Source: Bacteroidales bacterium (GTDB lineage: Bacteria; Bacteroidota; Bacteroidia; Bacteroidales; Muribaculaceae). Taken from it: 64,000 nt of DNA. Every line of letters begins with the position of its first letter. The stretch's first letter is position 1. Position numbers and translations under genes: made by a program. The notes under the pieces are model-generated. The model saw only the letters and a list, made by a program, of their open reading frames with translations, was not told the origin of the DNA and ran no database searches. Location: NCBI GenBank assembly GCA_014800795.1, contig JAAVFL010000035.1, positions 103,981 through 167,980 on the forward strand. The letters run 5' to 3'. Of this stretch, positions 26,502 to 35,554 are shown piece by piece.

Positions 26502-27047
26502 TCAGTTGCATGCCCATACCGATGCCATAACGCTTTCGCGATATGCCATAAGTCCACGCTCATTAAGCTCCACGGTGGTATAGTTACCGTCAGCGCCGAT
26601 CACGCTCACGTGACTGTCATCTATGAAACTCATGAATTTCACAGTCTGCTCGTTGGCTGTCACACTCCAGCTCTGATCTGATTCGTCGAACGACAAACGA
26701 ACTTTCGAACCGTCGTTTTTCGATGTGATGGTGTATCCTTTACCATCGCATTCAACGAGATAGTCGCCGTCATGGCCTTTTATAACTTTAGTTCCCATGG
26801 CTATGGGGTTGCTTCCGCTCCAGAATTCCACGGTGTTGAGAACCAGCAGATCGGCAGCTGAAGTCACCTCATATACAGGTATAATCCAGAAGGCAAAGAA
26901 TACTATTTCATTGAGGAACTTATTGCCTATCTGGTTGTTCCAGGTAAGCAGTTTATTTGTAAGTGAGAAGCTTCCTATGCAGGAAGTGAACATCAAGGAG
27001 GTTGCTACGGCAAGTACAACTCCTACGGAAAGAAAATGTTTTCTCAT
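26502..27047 (-). CDS. DUF3332-family lipoprotein
   Basis: 181 residues with a lipoprotein signal peptide ending at LMFTSC (Cys23). The sequence after it (GSFSLTNKLLTWNNQIGNKFLNEIVFFAFWIIPVYEV) matches what I know of DUF3332: a short hydrophobic stretch around residues 47-60 and the VLNTVEFWSGSNP motif. The second half is a small beta-rich domain. Function is unknown for the family. It stands alone between the mutase and the transglycosylase genes. Confidence 0.8.
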   Translation of the reverse strand: MRKHFLSVGVVLAVATSLMFTSCIGSFSLTNKLLTWNNQIGNKFLNEIVFFAFWIIPVYEVTSAADLLVLNTVEFWSGSNPIAMGTKVIKGHDGDYLVECDGKGYTITSKNDGSKVRLSFDESDQSWSVTANEQTVKFMSFIDDSHVSVIGADGNYTTVELNERGLMAYRESVMASVWACN

Positions 27048-27127
27048 ATCTGTCAGTTGAAACTGTTATTATTCTTTTTGGTGTTTTTTATCGGGAATGA
27101 AGTGGTCCGCTACGCTGAGCCGTACAG

Positions 27128-28564
27128 TCAGCTACCTCTGGGCACTTTCTTTTTTAGCTTTTCGTAGAAGTCCATTACTTTACGGACATAGGCCACCGTC
27201 TCTCTCCCTCTGAAGTAGCCTGCCTTACATACAGGATCGGAATAGTATTCCGGATTGGATTTCATCAGAAGTGCCTGTTCCACATTGTCGCTCCATACCT
27301 CCGGATTCTTTCCATACTTTTTAGCGAGCGCGATAGCATCGGTGATATGGGTCAGACCTGAATTGTATGCCGCGACTATGAATTTGAGTCTTTCCTGCGG
27401 ATCCGGAACCTTCTTTGACAGTGATTTGTCGAGATCGGCGAGGATGCGGCCGGCGGCGTTGATATTCGCTCTTGGGTTGGATATCTTTGAAGCGGGGAGA
27501 TCGTAGGCTCTGGCTGTACGTGGCATTATCTGCATGATTCCGCGGGCGCCGGCCCATGATACCCGTGTGCTGTCGTAGCGGCTCTCGTGAAATCCCTGGG
27601 CAGCCATAAGTCTCCAGTCTATCCCTGATGCGCGACCTGATTCGCGGAAATAGTTGTCGTAAGGCGATATGAATCCTTTTGAAACATCGAGTGTGAATAC
27701 ACCTTCGTTGTGTTTTGCCATCTCGAAGTAGCGTTTGAGCAGTTCTGCCTGCTTGCGACGCGGTACCTCCTGCCCGAAATAGGCATTGATGCTGTCGGCA
27801 AGCCAACGGCGCACGGGCGACACGGCCCATTGCGATTGCTGCGGAAAGCTCAAAGGCAGCGATATGTCGAGATCCGGATAATATGTCTTGTTGATACGCG
27901 CAATGTCATCGTCGACTACAGTGAGAGGTATCTGTCCCTGTGACACCATTTCTATGAGGTCTTCGGTAATGAGCGTGTCACGGTCTATTACATGAATGTG
28001 GATTCCACCTCCGAGTTCTTCATTGAGATTTTCGAGACGATACTGGTATTTGGACTCGGCTTCGACATAGATATGCTCTCCGACAAGTTCCGTTACGTCC
28101 TCAATCAGACGCCTATTACCCTTTTTAGGCTGCACAAGCACCTGATGGGTGTAGTTTTCAGGCCCACAATGAAGCACTTTTCTACGGTATTCCGATGTCA
28201 CAGGAACTTCATATGCTACAAGATCCACTTCTCCTGAATCGAGCATCTCGATCATCTTCTGTAGCGACGGAGCAACCACCAGATCAACCTCCATACCCTT
28301 GTCAGCCGCCATCTGTCTCAGCAGTGAATAGTCGTAACCCATAGGCTCGTCCCTATACAGGAAATATGAGGTCGGGCTATAGAGAGTCGCCACACGTAAT
28401 GTGTCGGGCATCGGGTATGTTTCATCTACTGTCGGTCTACTGATTTTTTTCCCCTTGCATCCTCCTACAGATATTACCGCGAGGATAAGCATCAGCATGG
28501 GAATCCATGCCGGATGGCCCGGACTTTTTGTCCGGTGCGAACGGGTATTTTCAGCAGGTGTCAA
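27128..28564 (-). CDS. MltF-like membrane-bound lytic murein transglycosylase
   Basis: 478-residue lipoprotein (lipobox SVGGC, Cys36) with two domains. The first (about residues 50-290) is a periplasmic substrate-binding (SBP_bac_3) fold; the second (about 300-460) is an SLT goose-lysozyme-like domain with the catalytic Glu in GFHESRYD followed by GARGIMQIMPRTARAYDL and the later FIVAAYNSGLTH. This is the MltF layout, which cleaves peptidoglycan between MurNAc and GlcNAc. The N-terminal 22 residues before the hydrophobic stretch are long for a signal, so Met23 is a possible alternative start. Confidence 0.92.
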   Translation of the reverse strand: MTPAENTRSHRTKSPGHPAWIPMLMLILAVISVGGCKGKKISRPTVDETYPMPDTLRVATLYSPTSYFLYRDEPMGYDYSLLRQMAADKGMEVDLVVAPSLQKMIEMLDSGEVDLVAYEVPVTSEYRRKVLHCGPENYTHQVLVQPKKGNRRLIEDVTELVGEHIYVEAESKYQYRLENLNEELGGGIHIHVIDRDTLITEDLIEMVSQGQIPLTVVDDDIARINKTYYPDLDISLPLSFPQQSQWAVSPVRRWLADSINAYFGQEVPRRKQAELLKRYFEMAKHNEGVFTLDVSKGFISPYDNYFRESGRASGIDWRLMAAQGFHESRYDSTRVSWAGARGIMQIMPRTARAYDLPASKISNPRANINAAGRILADLDKSLSKKVPDPQERLKFIVAAYNSGLTHITDAIALAKKYGKNPEVWSDNVEQALLMKSNPEYYSDPVCKAGYFRGRETVAYVRKVMDFYEKLKKKVPRGS

Positions 28565-28640
28565 TACGGAAAAATATTCAGAAGGTTCGACAGGTAGTCA
28601 TGAGGCATCCTTCCCACGACAAGAAAGGGTAGGGTAGAAT

Positions 28641-29810
28641 TCAATATGTGAATTCTCCATATTCCGATGTGATGGTAAGGCGGTTGGCAGGAGCATTCTC
28701 CACCCGTCCGATTATGCGGGCATCGATACCGAAACTTTTTGATATTTCGATTACTTTCTGCGCTTTGTCGGCCGGAAGATATATCTCCATTCTGTGACCC
28801 ATGTTGAAAACCTTGTACATTTCGGACCAGTCGGTTCCTGATTGCTCGCGTATCAGACGGAACAGCGGCGGAATCGGGAACATGTTGTCTTTTATTACAT
28901 GTTTGCCGTCAACAAAGTGCATCACCTTGGTCTGCGCTCCTCCGGTACAGTGAACCATTCCATGTATTTCATTACGCATCTCCTCAAGGATTCTTTTTAT
29001 GACAGGCGCATACGTGCGGGTAGGGGAGAGAACGAGTTTGCCTGCGCTGACCGGTGAACCGTCCACTTCGTCGGTAAGCCCTTTTGAACCGCTATATATA
29101 AGTTCGCGTGGGATGGCGGCATCGAATGTTTCTGGATATTTATCGGCTACGGAATGATTGAATACATCGTGGCGGGCCGAGGTAAGTCCGTTGCTGCCCA
29201 TACCGCCATTGTATTCGGTTTCGTATGTAGCTTGTCCGAACGAAGCCAGACCTACTATCACATCTCCGTCGGATATGTTGGCGTTGTTTATAACGTCGGA
29301 GCGGCGCATGCGGGTGGTCACAGTGGAGTCTACTATTATCGTGCGAACGAGATCGCCTACATCTGCCGTCTCACCGCCTGTTCCGTAAATTTCCACACCA
29401 TAGCCGCGCATTGTCTCGAGCAGTTCTTCGGTGCCGTTTATTATAGCAGCAATCACTTCGCCGGGAATCAGACGCTTGTTGCGTCCGATTGTCGATGAAA
29501 CGAGCATGCGGTCTGTCGCACCTACACACAGCAGATCGTCTACGTTCATTATCAAGGCATCCTGTGCGATCCCTTTCCATACGCTCAGATCGCCGGTCTC
29601 TTTCCAATAGGCATAGGCCAGCGACGATTTTGTTCCTGCGCCATCGGCATGCATTATATTACACCATTCCGGATCTCCACCGAGTATATCTGGAATGATC
29701 TTGCAGAATGCTTTCGGGAAAATGCCCTTGTCCACATTTTTTATAGCTGCGTGGACATCTTCTTTGGCCGCGGATACTCCGCGAAGGTCGTAACGTTGTG
29801 ATGATGCCAT
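28641..29810 (-). CDS. purM: Phosphoribosylformylglycinamidine cyclo-ligase (AIR synthase) family
   Basis: 389-residue PurM-type enzyme closing the imidazole ring of AIR with ATP. It has the AIRS N-domain features HADGAGTKSSLAY, IAQDALIMNVDDLLCVGA and GGETADVGDLV (Asp/Glu-rich nucleotide site) and the C-terminal AIRS_C domain with VHCTGGAQTKV. It is longer than E. coli PurM and of the form seen in Bacteroidales. No other purine genes are adjacent; it sits 53 bases after cdsA on the same strand. Confidence 0.88.
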   Translation of the reverse strand: MASSQRYDLRGVSAAKEDVHAAIKNVDKGIFPKAFCKIIPDILGGDPEWCNIMHADGAGTKSSLAYAYWKETGDLSVWKGIAQDALIMNVDDLLCVGATDRMLVSSTIGRNKRLIPGEVIAAIINGTEELLETMRGYGVEIYGTGGETADVGDLVRTIIVDSTVTTRMRRSDVINNANISDGDVIVGLASFGQATYETEYNGGMGSNGLTSARHDVFNHSVADKYPETFDAAIPRELIYSGSKGLTDEVDGSPVSAGKLVLSPTRTYAPVIKRILEEMRNEIHGMVHCTGGAQTKVMHFVDGKHVIKDNMFPIPPLFRLIREQSGTDWSEMYKVFNMGHRMEIYLPADKAQKVIEISKSFGIDARIIGRVENAPANRLTITSEYGEFTY

Positions 29811-29863
29811 CGGGTATGGTTGTTTTACTGATTTACATTATTGAATGGAGAGAATATATGTTA

Positions 29864-30691
29864 TCATAGGAGATTACGCACAAGCAGCAGGTAGAGGAGC
29901 AGGGTCGGCGCTACCAGAAGCAACGAGTCTATACGGTCGAGCATACCGCCGTGCCCCGGAAGTATGTTGCCCGAATCTTTCACTCCGAGCGAACGTTTTA
30001 TCAGTGATTCGATCAGGTCGCCCCAGGTCGCGAAAAGACATACTACCGCACCCATACCGGTCATGGCCCAGAAATTGAGTCCTGTCGCATCCGGAGCAAA
30101 TTTGCTCATCAGCGCTCCTGCGATCACACAGAATACCAGACCTCCGAAGAATCCTTCCCACGACTTTTTGGGGGAGATCCGTTCGAACAGTTTATGACGT
30201 CCGATAAGTGACCCTACGCAGAACGCTCCCGTATCGCTTAGCCAGATCAGTATGAACATGCTGAGTATTGTCATATATCCGTATTGGGTATAGATAAGAC
30301 TGAGTATGGAAAGAGGCCATACTACATAGATCTGCCCCATCAATGAGTTGGCGAGGTGGGTAAGCGGGTTACCATCCTGCACATATAGCTGACATATGAA
30401 CCGCAATATGAAGTATACGAAATAAAAGAACGCACATGTCAAAGAAGTACCGCCGAAGACTGTCAGTCCGGGCGAAACAGCTGTAAGCAGCAGTAAAGCT
30501 CCCATAAGATCAAGCAGACGTGTGGTGTTCGACACAAAATTTTTGTTGGTGATACGGATGAATTCGTTCAGGCCTGTAATGCCGAGTACGACTGTCAGCG
30601 CCCAGAACCACCAGCCGCCCATCAGAACAGCCGCTACGATCACCGCTATGTAAAGCACACCTGTAACAAGGCGTGTTAAAACGTTTTTCAT
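29864..30691 (-). CDS. cdsA: Phosphatidate cytidylyltransferase
   Basis: 275-residue polytopic enzyme that makes CDP-diacylglycerol from phosphatidate and CTP, the entry point to phospholipid synthesis. The C-terminal signature is complete: SLIKRSLGVKDSGNILPGHG followed by GMLDR, near residues 230-256. Six or more hydrophobic segments precede and surround it. A -7-like TATCTTTG (30787-30780, minus strand) lies about 90 bases upstream. Confidence 0.95.
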   Translation of the reverse strand: MKNVLTRLVTGVLYIAVIVAAVLMGGWWFWALTVVLGITGLNEFIRITNKNFVSNTTRLLDLMGALLLLTAVSPGLTVFGGTSLTCAFFYFVYFILRFICQLYVQDGNPLTHLANSLMGQIYVVWPLSILSLIYTQYGYMTILSMFILIWLSDTGAFCVGSLIGRHKLFERISPKKSWEGFFGGLVFCVIAGALMSKFAPDATGLNFWAMTGMGAVVCLFATWGDLIESLIKRSLGVKDSGNILPGHGGMLDRIDSLLLVAPTLLLYLLLVRNLL

Positions 30692-30779
30692 CGTTGCAAT
30701 CGATTGAAAGTTATATAGTTGAAACTACAGATGCTCCTGTTTGAATAAATACGGGTATCCATTATGCATTTCAGCGGAA

Positions 30780-30787
30780 CAAAGATA
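30780..30787 (-). promoter_or_regulatory. Possible cdsA promoter -7 element
   Basis: CAAAGATA on the plus strand, TATCTTTG on the minus strand. Exact -7 match; no matching -33 TTTG seen. Confidence 0.45.
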
Positions 30788-30806
30788 GCAAAAAATCACG
30801 GTATTT

Positions 30807-33800
30807 TTACTCAGTAGCTTCCCGAACTCTTAATATTTCTTTTATTCGATGTTCGGTCACCCCCCTGCGTGCCGCATAGTCTGATAGCTGGTCATAGCCC
30901 GGCTCTCCGATTATAAAATAGCGTGCGGCCGGATTGGCTATGTATATTCCGCTTACGGATGCTGATGGAATCATTGCCCCGTTTTCAGTCAGTTTCACTC
31001 CAATGGCATCCATATCGAGCAATTCCGACAACTGTATGTTGAGAAGCTGGTCCGGGAGCATCGGATAACCGATAGCCGGACGTATCCCGCTGTATTCTCC
31101 GTGAAATAGTTCGGAGGGTGACAGATTCTCATCAGGTGCATAACCCCATAAGCGGCGGCGTACATGGGCATGCATCCATTCCGATGCGGCTTCAGCAATG
31201 CGGTCGGCAACGCTTTGCCTTAACAAGGCGCCGTATTCGTCTCCGGTTGTACGCAGGCGGTTTGCTTCGGTAGCCAGATAATTTCCGGCCGTTACGGCAA
31301 ATACACCTGTATAATCCTCATTCTCGCCTTTGCGTGCAATCCAGTCGCTTATTGAGCGACATTGCGATGCTTTGCCCTGCTGACGCAATAGCGGGAATGC
31401 CTTGCCACCGATTACGAGAGTGTCGGCCACCGTAAATGCATTAAAGAAAGTCACCGTTCCTTTCCCATCGAATTTGCCCGAGCTGTCAGTATCATGCAGA
31501 ACGCGCAAGGCATCCTTATAGATTGCAAGAGTTTCGTGCGCTTTCGCACGTTCCGAATCTGTAAGCCCGCTTTCCCATGCAGCGATACAGCCTTCACACA
31601 AATCATATGGGAAATTGTCAAGAAATTTTCCGGTCATTTTCCAGGCGTGAAACAGCATGCGCCAGTTAATGTACGGAACGATATCTTTAATCTTCAGATC
31701 TATTATCACCGGTGATTCAAGGGGTGTTACCGGTTTTAGGGGTGTATGTCCGGGTGTGCGGTTTTTCTCTCCCCGGCGTCTTGCCTCTTCGAGTGTGACT
31801 CTATCGTTACCGGAGTTTCCTGAAGCTGATCTGGTCTGTTCAATTTCTTTTCTGTACAGGGCAATGAATTCCGGAGCGGTTGCCGGATTAAGAAGCTTGG
31901 CCGCTACAAGAGGATTTTGGGATGCGTCTCCCACATGTACCACGACTCCACCATACACAGGAGCTATTCTCAGGGCTGTATGGAGCCTCGATGTAGTAGC
32001 TCCTCCTACCAGAACGGGTATAGAGATATGCGCCTCGTTCAAAGCTTTCACTACATTGACCATTTCGGCAAGAGAAGGTGTGATAAGCCCCGACAGACAT
32101 AGCAGATCGGCCTTCTCATCCCTGACGGTATTGACAATTGTTTCAGCCGGCACCATAACGCCGAGGTCAATTACCTCGAAGTTATTGCAGGCAAGCACTA
32201 TGGAACAGATGTTTTTCCCTATGTCATGGACATCGCCTTTTACGGTTGCGAAAACTACTTTTCCGGCTGATTTCCTGTCGGCGTTGCCGCTACGCCCCGC
32301 CTCCATAAACGGCCGGAGATAATCTACAGCCCTTTTCATGGTTCGAGCTGTCTTTACAACCTGCGGGAGGAACATCTTCCCTTCGCCGAAAAGCTGGCCT
32401 ACGCGGTTCATACCTTCCATCAGCGGCCCTTCTATAATTTCCACTGCCGCATGATTTCCGGCTAAAGCCTCGGTGAGGTTCTCATTCAGAAACCGTTCAT
32501 CTCCCCGGATGATTGATGCTTTAATCCGTTCCTCAACCGGGATGGAGATGTCAGGGCCGGTGGCTTCTTCAGATTTGCGGGCTTCTGTGGCAGTATCGTT
32601 GGCTGCGTAGGCCGCCAGTTCATCGGGAGCTTCGGCCCGCCGTGCCAGCACTACATCTTCTATCAGCGTGCGAAGCTGTGGGTCAATATCCTCGTAGGTC
32701 ACGGTCGAGGCCGGATTTACTATTCCCATGTCCAATCCGTTGCGTATGGCATGGTAAAGAAATACGGCATGCATTGCCTCGCGCAGATAATTTTTCCCTC
32801 TGAAAGCGAACGACAGGTTGCTGACGCCTCCGCTTGTGCGGGTGCCCGGCAGGTGATTCTTTATCCATTCAACTGCGCGGATATAGTCTATTCCATATCG
32901 GTTATGCTCCTCAATTCCGGTAGCAACGGCCATGATATTCACATCGAATATTATATCGTCGGCTTTGAATCCACATTTTTCCGTAAGGAGTGTATAGGCG
33001 CGCTTGCAGATGGCTATTTTACGTTCGTAAGTATCGGCCTGCCCTTCTTCGTCGAATGCCATAACGATAACGGCTGCTCCCAACTGGCGGATACGGCGTC
33101 CTCTGTTGATGAAAATTTCTTCTCCCTCTTTCAGGGATATGGAGTTTACGATACTTTTCCCCTGAATATTCTTAAGAGCGGCCTCCACTACTTCCCATTG
33201 TGATGAATCAACCATCACCGGTACCCGGGCTATTTCCGGATCGGAAGCGATATAACGGAGAAAATGAACCATCTCATGGCGTGCATCGATAAGGGCATCA
33301 TCCATGTTGATGTCAATAATCATCGCTCCATCTTCCACTTGTCTGGCGGCTATCCGCATGGCCTCCTCATAGTTTTTCTCCTTGATAAGACGCAGGAATT
33401 TACGTGAACCGGCCACATTACACCGTTCCCCGACATTTACAAAATTATTTTCAGGGAGTATATCGACATTTTCCAGTCCGGAAACACGTAATGCCGGAGC
33501 TATCACCGGTCGCCTGCGGGGAATTGCGTTTTCAGCTTCGGCAGCAAGAGCGGAAATGTGATCTGGTGTCGTGCCGCAGCATCCTCCGGCAATATTTACC
33601 AGATTTCCGGATAATATACGTCGCATATGCGCCGCAAATTTCCCGGGGGTCTCATCATATTCTCCCATAACATTCGGTAATCCGGCATTAGGATGGCAGC
33701 TTACGAAGTGGCGGGTATGGCGGCCAAGTTCCTGTAGGTACGGGATTATTTCTCCGGGGCCGAAACTACAGTTTAGTCCGATGCTCACGACATTATCGTA

Positions 33801-34514
33801 ATCCTCGACCGAGGTGACGAAAGCCCGTAGGGTCTGTCCTGACAGGGTGCGTCCCGCCCGATCAGACACCGTAGCTGAAATCATAATGGGGAGCGTGTGT
33901 CCGGTTCTCCGCATCACCGCATTGGCGGCGTCAAGTCCGGCTTTAAGATTCAGGGTATCGAAAACCGTTTCAAAAAGAAGCAGATCCACACCTCCCTCTG
34001 TCAGCCCGGTAATCTGATCTGTATATGCATCAAATAGCTGTTCATATGTGATATTGCGCAATGCCGGGTCGTTTACATCCGGGCTCATCGATGCCGTTTT
34101 GTTCGTGGGTCCGATCGATCCGGCTACATAGCGGGTGCAACTTTGTTGTCTGCATGAGGCTTCCTCTACTGCTTCGCGGGCAATTCTTGCTCCCTCACGG
34201 TTTATTTCACGTATAAGTCCGGGAATGTTGTCAAGGCCGTAATCGGCCATTGAAACCGCATTCGCGTTGAAAGTATTGGTGGATATGATGTCGGCTCCCG
34301 CTTTAAGATATGTCGCGTGAATATGTCTTATAGCCTCCGGACGAGTGATGCATAGAAGATCGTTGCATCCTGAGAGTTTGCATTCATGCGTTGTAAATCG
34401 CTCTCCACGAAAATCCTCTTCCCGCAACCTCAGCGTTTGAATCATGGTGCCCATAGCACCGTCAAGCACCAACACCCGCTTTTCCAGTAAATCAATGAAA
34501 TCGATTGTTTTCAA
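30807..34514 (-). CDS. metH: Cobalamin-dependent methionine synthase
   Basis: 1,235-residue multi-domain enzyme that moves a methyl group from methyl-THF through B12 to homocysteine. Domains in order: homocysteine-binding barrel (about 1-330) with zinc cysteines in LNCSFGP and GGCCGTTPDH; pterin-binding domain (about 350-610, FVNVGERCNVAGS); B12 cap and Rossmann domains (about 650-890) with KGDVHDIGKN near residue 757, whose His ligates cobalt; and the AdoMet reactivation domain at the C-terminus (RPAIGYPMLPDQ). Full length, no breaks. metF ends 34 bases upstream, so the two consecutive folate steps share an operon. No cobalamin riboswitch is visible. Confidence 0.98.
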   Translation of the reverse strand: MKTIDFIDLLEKRVLVLDGAMGTMIQTLRLREEDFRGERFTTHECKLSGCNDLLCITRPEAIRHIHATYLKAGADIISTNTFNANAVSMADYGLDNIPGLIREINREGARIAREAVEEASCRQQSCTRYVAGSIGPTNKTASMSPDVNDPALRNITYEQLFDAYTDQITGLTEGGVDLLLFETVFDTLNLKAGLDAANAVMRRTGHTLPIMISATVSDRAGRTLSGQTLRAFVTSVEDYDNVVSIGLNCSFGPGEIIPYLQELGRHTRHFVSCHPNAGLPNVMGEYDETPGKFAAHMRRILSGNLVNIAGGCCGTTPDHISALAAEAENAIPRRRPVIAPALRVSGLENVDILPENNFVNVGERCNVAGSRKFLRLIKEKNYEEAMRIAARQVEDGAMIIDINMDDALIDARHEMVHFLRYIASDPEIARVPVMVDSSQWEVVEAALKNIQGKSIVNSISLKEGEEIFINRGRRIRQLGAAVIVMAFDEEGQADTYERKIAICKRAYTLLTEKCGFKADDIIFDVNIMAVATGIEEHNRYGIDYIRAVEWIKNHLPGTRTSGGVSNLSFAFRGKNYLREAMHAVFLYHAIRNGLDMGIVNPASTVTYEDIDPQLRTLIEDVVLARRAEAPDELAAYAANDTATEARKSEEATGPDISIPVEERIKASIIRGDERFLNENLTEALAGNHAAVEIIEGPLMEGMNRVGQLFGEGKMFLPQVVKTARTMKRAVDYLRPFMEAGRSGNADRKSAGKVVFATVKGDVHDIGKNICSIVLACNNFEVIDLGVMVPAETIVNTVRDEKADLLCLSGLITPSLAEMVNVVKALNEAHISIPVLVGGATTSRLHTALRIAPVYGGVVVHVGDASQNPLVAAKLLNPATAPEFIALYRKEIEQTRSASGNSGNDRVTLEEARRRGEKNRTPGHTPLKPVTPLESPVIIDLKIKDIVPYINWRMLFHAWKMTGKFLDNFPYDLCEGCIAAWESGLTDSERAKAHETLAIYKDALRVLHDTDSSGKFDGKGTVTFFNAFTVADTLVIGGKAFPLLRQQGKASQCRSISDWIARKGENEDYTGVFAVTAGNYLATEANRLRTTGDEYGALLRQSVADRIAEAASEWMHAHVRRRLWGYAPDENLSPSELFHGEYSGIRPAIGYPMLPDQLLNIQLSELLDMDAIGVKLTENGAMIPSASVSGIYIANPAARYFIIGEPGYDQLSDYAARRGVTEHRIKEILRVREATE

Positions 34515-34548
34515 TTGGTTATCTTTTTTGAGGATAAAATGAGAAATG

Positions 34549-35499
34549 TCAGAATATCGCTTTCGCTATCTGATATACACTATCGGAGGCACTCATGGTG
34601 TAGAAGTGAATGCCGGGGGCACCTTTTTCAAGTAATTCGCGGCCCTGGCGTATTCCCCATTCTATCCCGATCTGTTTTACCTGCGCATCGCTTGAGCATT
34701 CCCTGATTCGTGAAGCGAGTTCCTCAGGAATTTCCGAGCGGAATGTCTTCGGAAGCAGGTTCAGGTGTGCTTTGCGGGTAATCGGTTTTATTCCGGGCAG
34801 AATCGGTATGTCGATACCTTCTTTGCGGCAACGCTCCACAAAACTGAAATATTTCCCGTTATCGAAAAACATCTGGGTAATGAAATAATCGGCTCCGTTT
34901 TCCATCTTCTTTTTCAGATAGTAAAGATCCGATTCCATGTTCGGCGCTTCCTCATGTTTCTCAGGATAGCATGCCATACCATATGAGAACGGGGTGTGGA
35001 TACCTTCAATATGCATATCTTCAAGACCGATTCCCAGATTGAACATATTTACCTGCTGTTGGAGGTCGCTCGCATTATCGTTGTAGTTGCCTCCGGGGAT
35101 GTTCGATTCGCTCCCTTTTACATCGCCTCTCAGCAAGAGCAGATTGGTGATTCCGAGAAAGTTGAGATCAAGAAGAGCATATTCGGTTTCCTCGCGTGTG
35201 AATCCACGGCAGATCATGTGCGGAACCGGAATAAGGCCATACTTGTTCTGTATGGCGGCCGCTATGGCTACAGTGCCGGGGCGTTTTACAACACTCACTC
35301 TTCTGTGGGTTCCGTCGGGCTGAGGCTTGTATATGTATTCGCTGTGATGGGATGTGATGTTTACGAATTTCGGATCGAAACATTTCAGCTGGTCTATGAT
35401 GTCATATACCTTGTAGATGCTGTTCCCCTTAAGCGGCGGGAGAATCTCGAAAGAGAATATCGGGTTTCTGCTTTCGTTGATAATGTCGATTATCTTCAT
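34549..35499 (-). CDS. metF: 5,10-Methylenetetrahydrofolate reductase
   Basis: 316-residue flavoenzyme (TIM barrel) reducing methylene-THF to methyl-THF, the methyl donor used by MetH immediately downstream. Key segments: FSFEILPPLKG (catalytic Glu region), VNITSHHSEY, LLLRGD, ADYFITQMFFDN and LPGIKPIT. Length and start (MKIIDIINESRNPIFSFE) are typical. The upstream gap to the S8 protease gene is only 55 bases with no consensus promoter, so the promoter is unclear. Confidence 0.97.
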   Translation of the reverse strand: MKIIDIINESRNPIFSFEILPPLKGNSIYKVYDIIDQLKCFDPKFVNITSHHSEYIYKPQPDGTHRRVSVVKRPGTVAIAAAIQNKYGLIPVPHMICRGFTREETEYALLDLNFLGITNLLLLRGDVKGSESNIPGGNYNDNASDLQQQVNMFNLGIGLEDMHIEGIHTPFSYGMACYPEKHEEAPNMESDLYYLKKKMENGADYFITQMFFDNGKYFSFVERCRKEGIDIPILPGIKPITRKAHLNLLPKTFRSEIPEELASRIRECSSDAQVKQIGIEWGIRQGRELLEKGAPGIHFYTMSASDSVYQIAKAIF

Positions 35500-35554
35500 T
35501 TATGTAATTCGTGATGAATAGTTTTTATTGTTATGTCTCCCGCCTCGGGGTTGA

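Noticed and set aside
35500..35554. B12 or SAM riboswitch before metF-metH
   Set aside because: The gap is only 55 bases and shows no such structure.
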